Made by a program: the position numbers and the translations under genes
Notes under the pieces: generated by a model
Database searches by the model: none
What the model saw: only the letters and a program-made list of their open reading frames with translations
Told to the model about the DNA's origin: nothing
Shown here: positions 10,301 to 21,827 of the stretch, one piece after another
Position numbering within the stretch: position 1 is the first letter of the stretch
How the letters are laid out: each line of letters opens with the position of its first letter
From: Micractinium sp. NFX-FRZ
Taxonomy: Eukaryota > Chlorophyta > Trebouxiophyceae > Chlorellales > Chlorellaceae
Direction: 5' to 3'
Assembly (NCBI GenBank): GCA_029339195.1
Contig: JAPTJF010000147.1
Coordinates: forward strand, 62,001-126,000
DNA: 64,000 nucleotides

Positions 10301-12170
10301 GGTGGAGGATCCGTACGGCCCGCTGCAGCCGGGGCTGTACGAGACATGGATTGTGTCAGAGGTGGGTGGGGCGTGGGGCGAGGGAGGGCAGTATGCGAGG
10401 GGTGAATGGTGCATTGTGCACTTGAAGTGGTGGCACAGCCTCTGGAGGTTCTTGAGAACGGCCCAGGGACTTAGATCGCACTAAGACATGGTGCTTGAGA
10501 CACAATGCACGTGCCCTCCTTGCATGCAACCGTGTCACCTTCCTGCACTTTTTCTAAACATTGCCGCCGGTATGTTCTGTCACAACCCTCTCCAGTTCTG
10601 CGAGCGCGGTTCCCTAAGCGACGCTCTGGCGGAGAAGCGCCTACGCACGCCAGAGGGACAGCCCCACATGGTAAGCCAGGGGAGGGCTGCTTCCAGGCGC
10701 TGCTAGGCTTCGTTACGCACAAAATGCCGCTTGGTGTGAGCGGGAACTTGCCTGCGTCTGCCCTCTCCCCCCTCGCATGCAAGCTATCCCATGTCGGGAC
10801 TCCCCATCACCCATTGCTTGCACCCGCTTTCCCCCACCCCCTGCCCCCGCCAGGCCGCCATCTACCTGTGCCTGCTGGACGTGGCCAGCGGCTTGCATTA
10901 CTTGCACTCGCTGGGCATAATGCACAGCGGTGAGCGGTTGGAGTGGGGCAGGGCAGGGGCAGGGCAGGGCAGGGCAGGGCTGGGCGGCAGCTGGTGGTAG
11001 TTGGGAGCAGGGTCCCAGATAGTACCAGTTAGGAGGTCTGCCATTGGGCATATCCAATCTGCTGTCCTGCCTGCTAGTGTCCATCCCTTAGCGCACCGTC
11101 ATCCCAAAACTCATCCACCCCTGCATGCCCCGTCTCCCCCGCAGACCTGAAGCCTGCCAACGTCCTGCTCAAGGGAGCACGCAACAGCCAGCGCGGCTTC
11201 AACTGCAAGCTGGCCGACTTTGGCCTCAGCAGGTGAGCGGGGCAGCGTGGGCACTACTGAGCAGAGAAGGTGGGTGGCAAGAGTGGTAAGATGTCATCAG
11301 CTTACGCTCTCTCTCTCTCTCTGCACCCTGCATCATCCTCCTCTTTTTCACCTGCCTTCTTTCTGCTGCCTGCTCTGCCCACCCCGCAGGATGCTGGACG
11401 GGCGCGCCACCCACGTGGAGACGGGCAGCTACGGCACCCCCACCCACGCCGCGCCCGAGCTGCTGCGCGAGGGCCGCCTGTCACCCGCCGTCGACGTCTT
11501 CGCCTTTGGCATCCTGGGTGGGTGGGGCTGGGATGCTAGAAGAGGATGGAGCACTGGGGCACAAGTAGGTCGTCCGCCGCTTATTGCCGTGTAACCGTGG
11601 CCTAAACACCTGCTTCGCAATCACTTTCGAACACCGTGACAACTGCCCGTCCCTCCTGCAGCATGGGAGCTGGTGGCAGGGGAGGAGGCGTACCGCGGGT
11701 GGCACCCCATGCAGATCGTCCTGCAAGTCATGCAGCAAGGGGCCCGCCCACCCCTGCTGCCGCACTGCCCGCCGCCCCTGGCCGCTTTGATGGAGCGCTG
11801 CTGGGCGCAGGAGCCGGCCGACAGGTGTGGCAGGGGCCCTGCTGTAGCTAGCCTCTTGTGACACCCTGCTGGTTGCGGGTTCCTAGGTTGCGCAAGAGCC
11901 TCTGGGCGGGCAGGCAGCTGGTATGCCAGCGTTAGTCATGAAGTAGAAGCGAGGCGAGTTTGCTAAGCAGCGGCAGGGTTGTGTGGGGTGAGGCTCAGGT
12001 TCCCTTGACATCGGGCTGCCACTCACTGCTCTGCCGCTTCCCTGCCCCTCTTACATCGCTGCAGGCCCTCCTTCATCGACGTCCTGGCTGAGCTGCAGCA
12101 GCTGCTGCAGGCCGAGCGGCAGAAGGCGCCGTCAACTCTGCTGGAGCAGCCCTCCCGCCGCCGCCGGTGA
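4315..12170 (+). CDS. receptor-like kinase RLK-A: signal peptide, beta-helix-like ectodomain, one membrane span, non-RD TKL-type kinase
   Basis: Nineteen exons: 4315-4516, 4711-4952, 5387-5524, 5730-5838, 6092-6295, 6601-6702, 6886-6966, 7158-7339, 8517-8622, 8925-9396, 9534-9583, 9759-9873, 10079-10361, 10596-10670, 10854-10929, 11145-11232, 11390-11517, 11662-11824, 12065-12170; 973 residues. Residues 1-22 are a signal peptide. Residues about 25-455 form an ectodomain of two related modules rich in N-glycosylation sequons (NAT, NRT, NST, NGS, NTT, NHT, NRS). A membrane span lies at about 490-513, followed by WRRR. The kinase has GRGAHGKV at 628-634 (His where Phe/Tyr is usual), VAVK lysine 647, a roughly 60-residue insert before the hinge ETWIVSEFCERGSL, HSDLKPAN at 811-818 (Ser for the HRD Arg), DFG 837-839 and APE 863-865. 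All catalytic residues are present, so it is probably active. The ligand is unknown. Intron 8 is about 1.18 kb because it holds a foldback array. Exon ends are clean GT-AG; the model rests on agreement with RLK-B and RLK-C. Confidence 0.9.
7605..7765. repeat. 161-base hairpin 1 of the intronic foldback array
   Basis: The left arm starts CGACGGGGAGGAAGACATAG and the right arm ends CTATGTCTTCC...CGTCG. The arm blocks GGCAGCGGTGATGAG and CTCATCACCGCTGCC are exact complements, and AAAGTGGTC pairs with GACCACTTT. The loop of about 35 bases contains CGTCAGCTGCCG and CACCAGGCCGCTGCCA. Confidence 0.9.
7843..8003. repeat. 161-base hairpin 2 of the intronic foldback array
   Basis: Same length and framework as hairpin 1, but the arm centre reads AAAGTTTGCGGGCG and pairs with CGCCCGCAAACTTT, a run of differences from hairpin 1 matched on both arms. 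About 33 consecutive central arm bases are perfectly complementary. Confidence 0.9.
8073..8233. repeat. 161-base hairpin 3 of the intronic foldback array
   Basis: Same length again. GTGATGATCAGCCCA pairs with TGGGCTGATCATCA-type sequence, and the arms are slightly less perfect than in hairpin 2. The loop carries GGCAGCTGACG, the reverse complement of CGTCAGCTGCC in hairpin 1, so part of the loop is flipped. Confidence 0.9.
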
Positions 12171-13517
12171 GAGGTTGAAGCTGCCGGGCAGAAGAGCGAC
12201 CGGCCGGCAGCAGGCGCGGTCCACTCCCCGCCGGTGCCGGCGAGAGGATGAAGCTGCCGGCCAGGCATCCCTGCCCGGTACAGCTTCTGCCGGGGAGAAG
12301 AGCTGGCGCCCCAACCAGAGCATGTTGGACAGCCCGCGCACAGCACTACCCTGCTCCCTCCCGGCAAGCGGCTGCATCCAGTGCGTCACCGGCGCTGGCC
12401 TCAGATTCATGTGCACATTCCCACCCGGCGCAGAAAATGCAACCAGAAATATGAGTCACAGATTTTCGAGCAAACACCACGTTCTTCAGACCACCTCCGG
12501 CGGGAGTAGCATGCCTGGCTGCCTGAATCCTCCCGCTTGCCCCATTCTTTTCAGCGTCTAGCCCATCTCTTGTTGCAAGAAACGTCTGGCTGCCTGGCAG
12601 CAGCCGGCAGTGTTTGCTTTCACTGCATCTTGAAATAACTGCACCTCTTAATTTTGTCATACCTTCAACGTGTCTGCATGCGACACGTGCACCCGCGAGT
12701 CGGGCCCACTGCGGCGCTCGCTGCTGCTGGCAGCAAGCCCTGGCCTCCAGGCTGTGTCCTTTACTGCTCTTACCTCATGAAGCCCCTGTACTATGCACGG
12801 TGGTGGCGTTGTCATGTATACATACCAAATGCGGACCGTCAGTGAGGGGAGGAGGCACAGACGGACAGTGACACAGTTGCATGTGCAAAAGCAGCACCGG
12901 TGCACAGTGGGTGCCCGGGGCGCCGGCGCGGCCACTGGCAGGATGCGCTGCTCTGCCACAAGGCCTCATATGAGCTCATACATGCTGCCCATCCATCTCT
13001 GCTGCCCTCGCACCCCCAGAACACAGTGCAAGCCGTCTCATGCTTCACCGGCGGCACTCAAATGTCTGCAACATGGTGGGCGTTATGGCAGAGGCGGTGC
13101 ACATGCAGCTGCGGTGGTGGCGCTGCTGGACGTGCCGCATATCCCGATGGGCCGGCTAGCATCGCTGAAGCTCGGGAAAAGCCTGCAGCTGCGCCCAGAA
13201 GTCATCCCCGGAGGTTGATTGCGTCAAACCCTTCTATTTTTGCGGCGGCTGGGTGGTAGTATGTCCTGGAGCCACTTGGTAATGCCGCTGTCACAGGACT
13301 GTCACAGGCACAAATCAGGCCAAAGAGAAAGTGAGATTGTGGAGCCCAGCGGGAGTTGCCCTCCACAAAACATCGTGCACTCCCCTGCACACGAAGCACA
13401 CCATGCGCTAGGCCAGCGCTCCGAAGCGAGGACACCCGCTTGCCCCAGACAGTCTGAGGTGCTCTGCTTGTCCGAGCCTACCTGGGCCCCCGGGGCTCCG
13501 CTAGACCTGGGTTGGCC
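12171..13517. other. intergenic region between RLK-A and RLK-B
   Basis: No supported gene. Just after the RLK-A stop a short GAGAGG(T/A)TGAAGCTGCCGG motif is repeated (12170-12265). A short reading frame near 13060-13220 resembles nothing in particular. The last few hundred bases must contain the RLK-B promoter; no clear core element was recognised. Confidence 0.5.
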
Positions 13518-16500
13518 ATGTGGAGAGCAGTGGGGCTTGCGGTGGGCCTGGCCTTGCTGCTTGTCGCAGTCCGACAGGCCTCGGCAGAGCCCTGGAGCCT
13601 GGAGGGCCTAGTTGCCCAAGTGGAGACCCGCACAGAAGTGGCAAGCGGCCTACAGCTGCTCCGAGCGCTGAACTCCACCGCCGGCTCAACGCGAGGGGAG
13701 ATAATCGTGCTCACAGGTGAGAAAAAGACCCGACACTCTCCTCTCTTTCCGGGGGGATAACTTTGCAGTCTGGCTGCGGTTGCACGCCCCTGGAATGCGG
13801 TTGGTGACCACATGTGATGGCGCCGCCGCGCCGCCGCGGCGGCCACCTTTACGACCCGCCCGAGTGCTGTTGTGCTGCGCCGCCCTCTCATATGCACCCA
13901 ACCATTCCCTGGCCTCTAACGCCCTCCAGATGACATCCTCATTCGCCCGGAAGATGTGCAAGCATTTCAGCCCTGGCTGCCCATCAACGGCGGCAACCGC
14001 ACGGTGGTGCTGCGGGGCGGCAAGCCGGCAGCTAACAGCACCACCACGCTAGATTTTGGGGGCGCCGTTAACCTGATGTACCACCCCGTGGGCCATGCCT
14101 TTTACACTTTTGGCCTCACACTCCAGGGCATGGCGCCCCCATCCGCCGGCATTGCCGCTGGCATGACCACTCAGGTAGGAGCGTAGCAGGCGGCAGCACG
14201 GGGCAAGGCGGCTTGAACGGGCGCAATGCAGGATGGGGTGGGTGGTGCGCCGACAAGTGCGCACAAATGAGAAAGGCAGGTGCACAAAGGGACACGGAGC
14301 ATCTGTACATGTCGCTCTATCTGCGTGCCGTCAGTGCCCCCTACCCTGCCTGCCTTCAACCCATTTCACGAATGCCTTGCTGCTCGGCACCCGCCCCCCG
14401 CCCGCAGATGGTGGGCGGCGTGTTCTGGCCCTCCACCACCGGCGAGCCGCAGCACATCATGGGGTTCTGGAACTCCACCATCCGCACCGTCAGCCCCTCC
14501 TGCGGCCTCAACGCCACCAACTTCACCGTCACCGCGCTGCACCAGGTGGGCGCGGGGCGCGGGGCCCGCGGGGGCGGGGCGGGGGCTGGCCAGACGTCGC
14601 ATGATTGAATCGTGCCCTAATGTGCCGCATCTTCTGACGTCTCTCTCTCTCTGCCCCTGCCTGCTCCTCATTTTGTTTTGGTTTGCCGCCCCGCAGGTGC
14701 TGGGGCGCAGCGACACGATCACACTGGTTGACAACAGCACCTTCTTTGTGGGGCAGCCCCTGAACGGCAGCTACGCGGTGCGCATCGTGCAGACCGGAGA
14801 TCCAGGTAGGCGGCCGGGGCCCGGGGGACGCGGGGTGTGCGCGCGCAGCATTTGAGTGCAGGCCTGCATGGTTGGCAGACAGAAGTGTGTGCGGCTTGCA
14901 GCTTATGCAGCCGCGCGTGCTCAGCTACGGTCCCCATATGAAGTCAGGCAGCCAGGCAGCCAACTGACCTGTCCCTCACCCCACCCATCACTTTGAATCG
15001 TGCACTGCACGTCCTTCATTGCAGCCGGCGCCGTGCGGTGGTCCCTGTACAACACAACAATGAGCTGCCGGCAGCCCGAGGCAGGCGCTGCGCCGCCCTC
15101 CCCCACCAACCCCGCCGAGGCGGCTGCCCTGCTGGCAAGCCACACGGCTGCCACGGGCGTGGCGGGCACTGCCGACGAGCTCCTCTTCCTCCTGACTTCG
15201 CCCCAGGTCACGCGCATCCTGCTGGGAGGTGAGCGGGCGCGCACAGCGGCCGACAGCGCCAGCATGGCAACTGCCTGCCCGCCCTCCCATGCACCTCGCC
15301 CGCACACCCACATGCGCGTGCCCTAGACTGCCTGCCGGGCTTCACCCTTTGCCTGACCGCCACCATGGCAGCCAGCGCCCGCCCACCCACCCGCAGTCCA
15401 TTCCCAATCCCACCCAACCCGGTGCCCTCCCCACCCTGCAGGCCACATCAGCCTGCAGGCCGCGCACTGGCAGGCCTACTCGACCCCCCTGGTGCTGCAA
15501 CAGCGCAGCGTCATCATTGAGTCGCACGACCAGCAGCTGAAGGGTGAGGTCGGACCGGCGCTGCCGCCTGCCTGGCAGGCAGCGTGGATTGCCAGCTGGC
15601 CCGAACAGCTTGCCAGGGTCCTCCAGGCAGCGTGGCATGCCACATGGGCGGCCCGGCCCAGCTCAGCAGAGCTTCCTGACAAGACCCGCCCATCGCAAGC
15701 AAGCTGTGGCCATGCAGCCAGCTCCCTTGCTCCCACATTGAGCCGGCCCTGCACTGCCTGCGCCTGTCACCGTGCCCCTGCCCTGCCCCGCCCCTGCCCC
15801 CCGCAGTGCTGGACCTGGGGGCGCACCCACGCCTGCTCTACCTCTCGGCCACCAGCAGCCTCACCTTCAGCCGCGTCTTCCTGCAAGGTGCGCCCCACGG
15901 GCACATCATGCAAATCATGCTGAAAGATGAATGCTGTAGATCACTCGCAGCACCAACGCAAAGGCTATGCCGTGGCACCCCATCAAGCGGTGGTGCCCCC
16001 TGTCCCTGACCCGGTGCGCGCCACTGCCCCTGTGCAGGCGCCGCCCAGCCTTCCTCTGCCATTGGCAACCGCAGCACCATTGTTGTGGGTTCCCCCGTCT
16101 GGCCCACTGTGGACGGGGAGCAGGGCCACCAGCTGCTCTTCCTCAACTCCATCCTCCACGCCTACGTCACACCCTGCTCACGCAACTCCACGCAGCTCAC
16201 CAAGGGCAGGCTGCAAAAGGTGGGGCGCGCTGCAGGAGACGGGGGGGATGGGGGAGAGAGGAAGAGAGGCGGGGAGAGGAAGCGAGGCGGCCAGCCTGGG
16301 TGGCAGCTGGACCTGCTGGCAGGTGCCGTACCACTCGTGCATCCACCCCACCTAATAGGAATGCAATTTGACCAGCGGGGCTCTGCTCCCTCCTGCGTGC
16401 CTCCTGCAGGTGCTGGGGGATGATGCTGTGCGCGACGTGGGGGACACCGGCTATCTGATTGTGCCCCGCTTCCAAGAGGTTGAGCCTGTCCGCAGCATCT

Positions 16501-19500
16501 TGACGGGGGAGCAAGGTGGGGCGGGGGCACAATCAAACGATGGTTTGGGGTGGGCAGCTGAGTGAGTGGCTGGGAACACCAAGGGCTGCATGCTGTGTGC
16601 CAAAGCACGGCCAGCAGTCTTGCAATTGCAGCTGAATGAGCTGAGCAAGCCGCAGTTGATGTGCCGTCAGCTAACCCCTCGCTCCACTGGTTCCGCTGGG
16701 CCCTGCTGCCCTGGGAGCCGGCGCACGCTCGATGTACGCTTGGAGGATCGCAGAGGAACTTGCATGAGCGAGCTCACCCCCGCTGAGCCCCCGGTGAATC
16801 CCGCCTGCTGCCGCCCCATGCCACCGCCCTGCTCCCCCCCTGCAGTTGGCTCCACCCCCTACACCTTTGAGAACACGGTGGTGCAGTGCCAGGAAGACCC
16901 CGGTGTGTCGCTGGCGGCACAGCTGCACCTGGATTCCGGTGGCACGCCGGCGTGGGTCGTAGCCGTGGTGGCCGTCGCCGCGGTTGCAGCCGCAGCCCTG
17001 GCTGCGGCAGTGGGCGTCCTGGTGTGGCGGCGTCGGCGCCGGCGCACAGTGGCCGCGGCAAAGCTCAGCAGCAGCAGCAGCACGCCAGATGACCGCGGCA
17101 GCAGCCCGCAGCCTGCCACGCCGTGCGGCGCCAGCGCGCACCGCATGGAGTCGGGTGACCTGGCGGAAGCTGACGAGCAGCTGCAGCTTGACAGCAAGCT
17201 GGTGTGCCAGCGTGTCGCCGGGCTGGACAGCTTCGGCGCCTTCACCTCGGGCGGTACCACTGGCAAGGGTAGCAGCGCAGCGCAGCAGCTGAGCGAGGCA
17301 GGGCGGCGTGGGCGCGACGCGCTGTGGCGCGCCCGGTAAGAGCGGGCTGGCTCTGGGCTGGTTATGCTGGCGGGAAGGGAGGCCGGATGGTGCGTGGCTG
17401 GTAGGAATCGTTGACCTGAGGGGCTTGTGCAGTCGACTCTGCCTGCCGTCCAGCGCGGTCCTTGGTTCTTGATGAGCCAAACCTCCCTTGATGAGCCGAA
17501 CCTCCTTTGCCCAGCGTTGCCGCCCGCTTCATGGCTCTTCTGCCTCACCTCCCCGCCCCCGCAGGTTTGGCGTGATAGAGGGGCTGGAGATTGGAGAGCT
17601 GCTGGGCAGGGGAGGTGAGCGGGCACTGCCGCCCTGCCTGCTTTGACCGTTTGCTTATCTCAGCTAGCCTGCGACATCTCGCCGAACATGTTGTCGCCGT
17701 TCAGCCGGCACCGCCTCCGCACCCCTGCCTTTACTGAAGCAGCCCCGCCCCTGCCACGCCCTTGCGCAGCCTTCGGCAAGGTGTACAAGGGGCGGTGGAA
17801 CGGCGCAGTGGTGGCGGTAAAGGTGGTGGAGCACAGCGTGGCAGGGACCGACCCCTCCTCCCTCTCCCGAGAGCCCCTGCTCTGGTGAGTCGAGGTGGGG
17901 TGATATGGGCGGTTAGGGGGTGAGGTTGAGGTATGCGGGCCGGACGAGAGGGGGTTCCTTGGGATGACTTGGAGAGGGGAGCGGGTTCCTTGGCCATGCG
18001 GTGCAGCCCGCTGTGCTCTGCCTGCCTGCTCGTGTGCTTTGTGTGCTTGTGAAGGGAGACGCAAGAGTATTGGCGTGCTAGCTGTGGACTCCCCTGCCTG
18101 CCACTCCCCCTGCTCTCCGAGTCTCCGCCTTACATGCCCCTGCCCCACCTCCCACCCCCTGCCCCCACGCAGTATGAGCGTGTCCCACCCCAACTGCATC
18201 ACCACCTACAAGCTGTCGGTCATCCGCCTGCTGAGGAGCGAGGATCTGCTGGAATCAGACGACTCCGCCCTCTCCCTGCCCGACACCCGCCTGTCGAACG
18301 ACAGCGAGGACAGTGCGATGCTGGGAGACAGCGGCTCGTGTGCCGGCGGCAGGGGCCGCCGCCTGCTGCGCTCGCTGCTGTCGGGGGCGGAGGCTGTGGA
18401 GGTGGAGGATCCGCATGGCCCGCTGCAGCCGGGGCTGTACGAGACATGGATCGTATCGGAGGTGGGTGTGCATGGGTCGAGGGAGGGCGGGCGTTGGTGG
18501 CTCAACAGTGCGGCGCACTTGAGGAGGCGGCATAGCTTTCTGGGGGCGTGTGCGAGGCGAGGCGAGGCACAAGGGGGCCTGACTGTGAAGGGGGGAGTAC
18601 TTAGGAAGCTGATTTGGGGTACAGACGTGCAGAGGTGGTGGGTCGCATGGCCCATGCTGGCGCGCGAGTGGCGTGACGAGGAGTGGGGCCGCCCCTTTCC
18701 TGCCACCCAAGCTCGTCCTGCGCTGGTTTGCCTGCCTCCCTTGCAGTTTTGTGAGCGGGGCACCCTGGGCGACGCCCTGGCGCAGAAGCCCCTCCGGATG
18801 CCTGACGGGAGCCCCCACATGGTGAGTGTAGCTGAGGGCTGAGGGGCACGCAGCATTGGGGGGGCATGGTGCCCTGCTTATGGTGGCGAGGGTGCTCTGC
18901 CGGCCGGATGTAACACAATGATGTGGGGCTGTCCAGTTCCCGGCGGTTGAGGGACGCAATCTGTACCCATATGTTCAGGGTGCACTGCTTCACTCTCGCC
19001 GCTGCACCCCCTCCCACCCTCCCACCCCCGCCGCTTCACTTGCCGCAGGCAAACATTTACCTCTGCCTGCTAGACGTGGCCACCGGCATGCAGTACCTGC
19101 ACTCGCTGGGCGTCATGCACAGCGGTACGGACAGTGCATGGAGGGCGGGGCAGGGCTTGTGGCTAACCGAGGGGGAAACAGCAGAGGAAAGCGGCCTGGC
19201 TGTAGGCAGCACGTGCCACCTACTTGTCGCCAAGTGGACGTTCTCAGAGCTGTATCGTGCGTCTGCCCCTCTCCTCTCCCCCTGCAGACCTGAAGCCTGC
19301 CAACGTCCTGCTGAAAGGATCCCGCTCCAGCCAGCGCGGCTTCACCTGCAAGCTGGCCGACTTTGGGCTCAGCAGGTGGGCGGGCAGCAGGCAGCAGCTG
19401 GCTGGGCAGATGGGATGTGTGGGGAGGTGTTGCATTCTGTTTGCACTGGTTGCTAGCGTGCCCACGCAACCTTCAACCTTTCCGCCTGTGCTGCCCACCC

Positions 19501-20548
19501 CGCAGGATGCTGGACGGGCGCACCACCCACGTGGAGACGGGCAGCTACGGCACCCCAACTCACGCCGCTCCCGAGCTGATGCGTGAGGGCCGCCTGTCCC
19601 CCGCCGTCGACGTCTTTGCCTTTGGCATCCTGGGTGAGGCGTGATGCATTCACACCCACACTAGGGACACTGTCGTGGGAGAGGGTGGCTGCTTGCCTTC
19701 TGGCCACAGACACACTCTGGGAGTTCCCCTTAGCATGCCACCAAGTCGCACGACTTGCTTCCCCTGCCGTGCTTTGCAGCCTGGGAGATGGTGGCGGGGG
19801 AGGAGGCGTTCCGTGGGTGGCACCCGATGCAGATCATCATGCAGGTCACGCAGCACGGGGCCCGCCCGCCTCCGCTGCCACACTGCCCGCCCGGCCTGGC
19901 CGCCCTCATGGCACGCTGCTGGCAGGAGGAGCCGACTGCCAGGTGGGGCAGGGCCCTTGCTGCGTGCATGCCAGGTCGCCCAACGACGCAATGGGGGGCA
20001 AGACAGTTCGTCGGGCGGGGTGGGGTGCCGCTTGTGGTGACAGCAAGGGCACATGAATGCCGCGTGCTGAAGCGGGTGGGCAGTGTGCAGCTCCCAGAAA
20101 GCTGGGCAGGCACCGGCAGTCCTGCAGAACTGTGCAAAAACGCCTGCTGTGCAAACCTGCTCGCCTTTCCCTCCTGCATTAGCTTCCCACCAGCTTCCAT
20201 AGTGCCACCTGTCCACCCACCTGCAGGCCCTCCTTCACCGACATCCTGGCTGAGCTGCAGCAGCTTCTGCAGGCCGAGAGGCAGAAGGCGCCGCTCACCC
20301 AGCTGCAGCAGCCCGGTCCGCCGCTGCCAGGCGCGCAGGCGCCGGCCGGGCAAGCCGCCGCTGCGGAGGTCGGTGCTGGCAGCCGGGCCTCTATGCAAGT
20401 CGATGCAGAGGCTGGCAGCCGCGCCGCTGCAGCGCTGTCGCCAGCGGCAGAGGTGGGCACGCACCCGGGCGACCAGCACATTGCCAACCTCTGGCAGCGC
20501 TCTGCGTCCTCTTCTCAAGCAGCGGCAGGCAGCGAGGTGGCGCGCTAG
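13518..20548 (+). CDS. receptor-like kinase RLK-B
   Basis: Exons 13518-13716, 13930-14174, 14408-14545, 14697-14805, 15025-15228, 15442-15543, 15807-15887, 16038-16219, 16410-16515, 16846-17335, 17565-17614, 17770-17884, 18173-18461, 18747-18821, 19049-19124, 19288-19375, 19506-19633, 19780-19942 and 20227-20548 give 1053 residues; every intron falls at the same place and phase as in RLK-A. The N-terminus MWRAVGLAVGLALLLVAVR is a signal peptide. The glycine loop is canonical (GRGAFGKV), the lysine lies in VAVKVVEH, the catalytic loop is VMHSDLKPAN and the activation segment runs from DFGLSR to APEL. What sets B apart is an Ala/Gly-rich C-terminal tail of about 90 residues past the [13 protein letters not shown] helix, where A stops after about 20. 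Introns are mostly shorter than in A and C. Exon 14 and its flanking intron sequence are the closest match to RLK-E. Confidence 0.9.
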
Positions 20549-21827
20549 CCTTGCACGCACACACATAGTTTCAACAATGCACGCATGGACACGGTGCAAT
20601 AGAACCCAGCAAAAGAATCAATTTTGAGCCAGCTGTTCCATCAATTCTTCTTGAGCCTCTTTAAAACACGTAAGCCATTCTTGGCACCGACTTACTATCC
20701 TGCCTCTGCTTTGCTTGCGCAAACTGTGGCGCTTGGCCGCCCCCTTGTTGAGCGAGTCGCCCACGGCTGCCTTTAAGCAGTTCACATCACCTTTCTCTTC
20801 TCACGCCTCCCTTTCATCCTGGTGTGCAATGCCTTTGCATTGCTGCGCCTTGTGGTTATTGTTGGGTCTGGCCGCTTTGAAGAATTCAGCGCTCACCAGC
20901 CCCACGCCTTCCATAACCTGCTCCAGTCCTCACTGCTCGTCCTCCCACGCATCAAGCCTCCTGTATACCAGTGCAACAGTTGATGAATTCGGATCAAACC
21001 CGAGCTGCACAGTCGTTCAGCAGGTGTGTGAGAGTTGCACACTGGCTTGGGGGCAGGGCTTGGCAGCCTGGACCGATGCACCAGTGCTGCCCAGGTAGTC
21101 GCCATCCCTTGTGCGTTCTGCCATCGCCAGCAACAACTGGCCTGCATCCTGCATAAGAGTCAAAGCAATGAGCCACATCAGTTATGCAGGCAACGACGGG
21201 GATCCAACAAGAGCAGGCTGCATGGGCGCAGTAGCCGCGGCGCCGACAGCTGCTGCCAGCCTGACGGTCGTCTTGCGACCTTGCCTAGCCAGGAGGCAGG
21301 GCTGCTGCATCACGGCGCTGCGGGTGCACCAGCACAGCACCCTGCCAGCCAGCCACTGTTACAGCACCTGTTAATTTGCGTCCCGGCATTGCCGTCGTGC
21401 TCCGAGCAGCGTTGCAGACTGGTTGAGTGAAAGGGTGAGCTTGGAGATGCCACTTGCGGGTGTTCATGCACCTCCTGCCTGCATGGGCTGCAGGGATCAA
21501 CGTGATATGGCCGCATGTCTTTGAGGACGGCTGCCTGAACTTTTGCAAGTCAGTTGCGTGATCAAAGAATCTGGCTAGTATTGTGAAAAGCTGTGGCGGC
21601 GGCGCGGCAGCGGCGCATGGAAGAAAGCGCCCCCGTGCAGCAGCTGTCACTCGACTCCAGTCCCCTGTCGTCCCACTTCCGCTCAAACTACCCGCCTTCT
21701 TGTCGTCCATTATTCTAGAGCTTGCACGCATTCCGCCCTCAGTTCTCAGGAAGTGTCCACACGCCGGAGTCCAGCTTGCCCCAACCTGCCCGCCCTGTCC
21801 CCAGGCCCTCCCCTGCCCCAGCCTGCG
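20549..21827. other. intergenic region between RLK-B and RLK-C
   Basis: No gene supported. Reading frames here are short, lack splice-site support and have Ser/Cys/Leu-rich composition unlike the neighbours. It is less GC-rich at 20560-20700 (probable RLK-B 3' UTR, though no TGTAA was found) and must contain the RLK-C promoter. Confidence 0.5.
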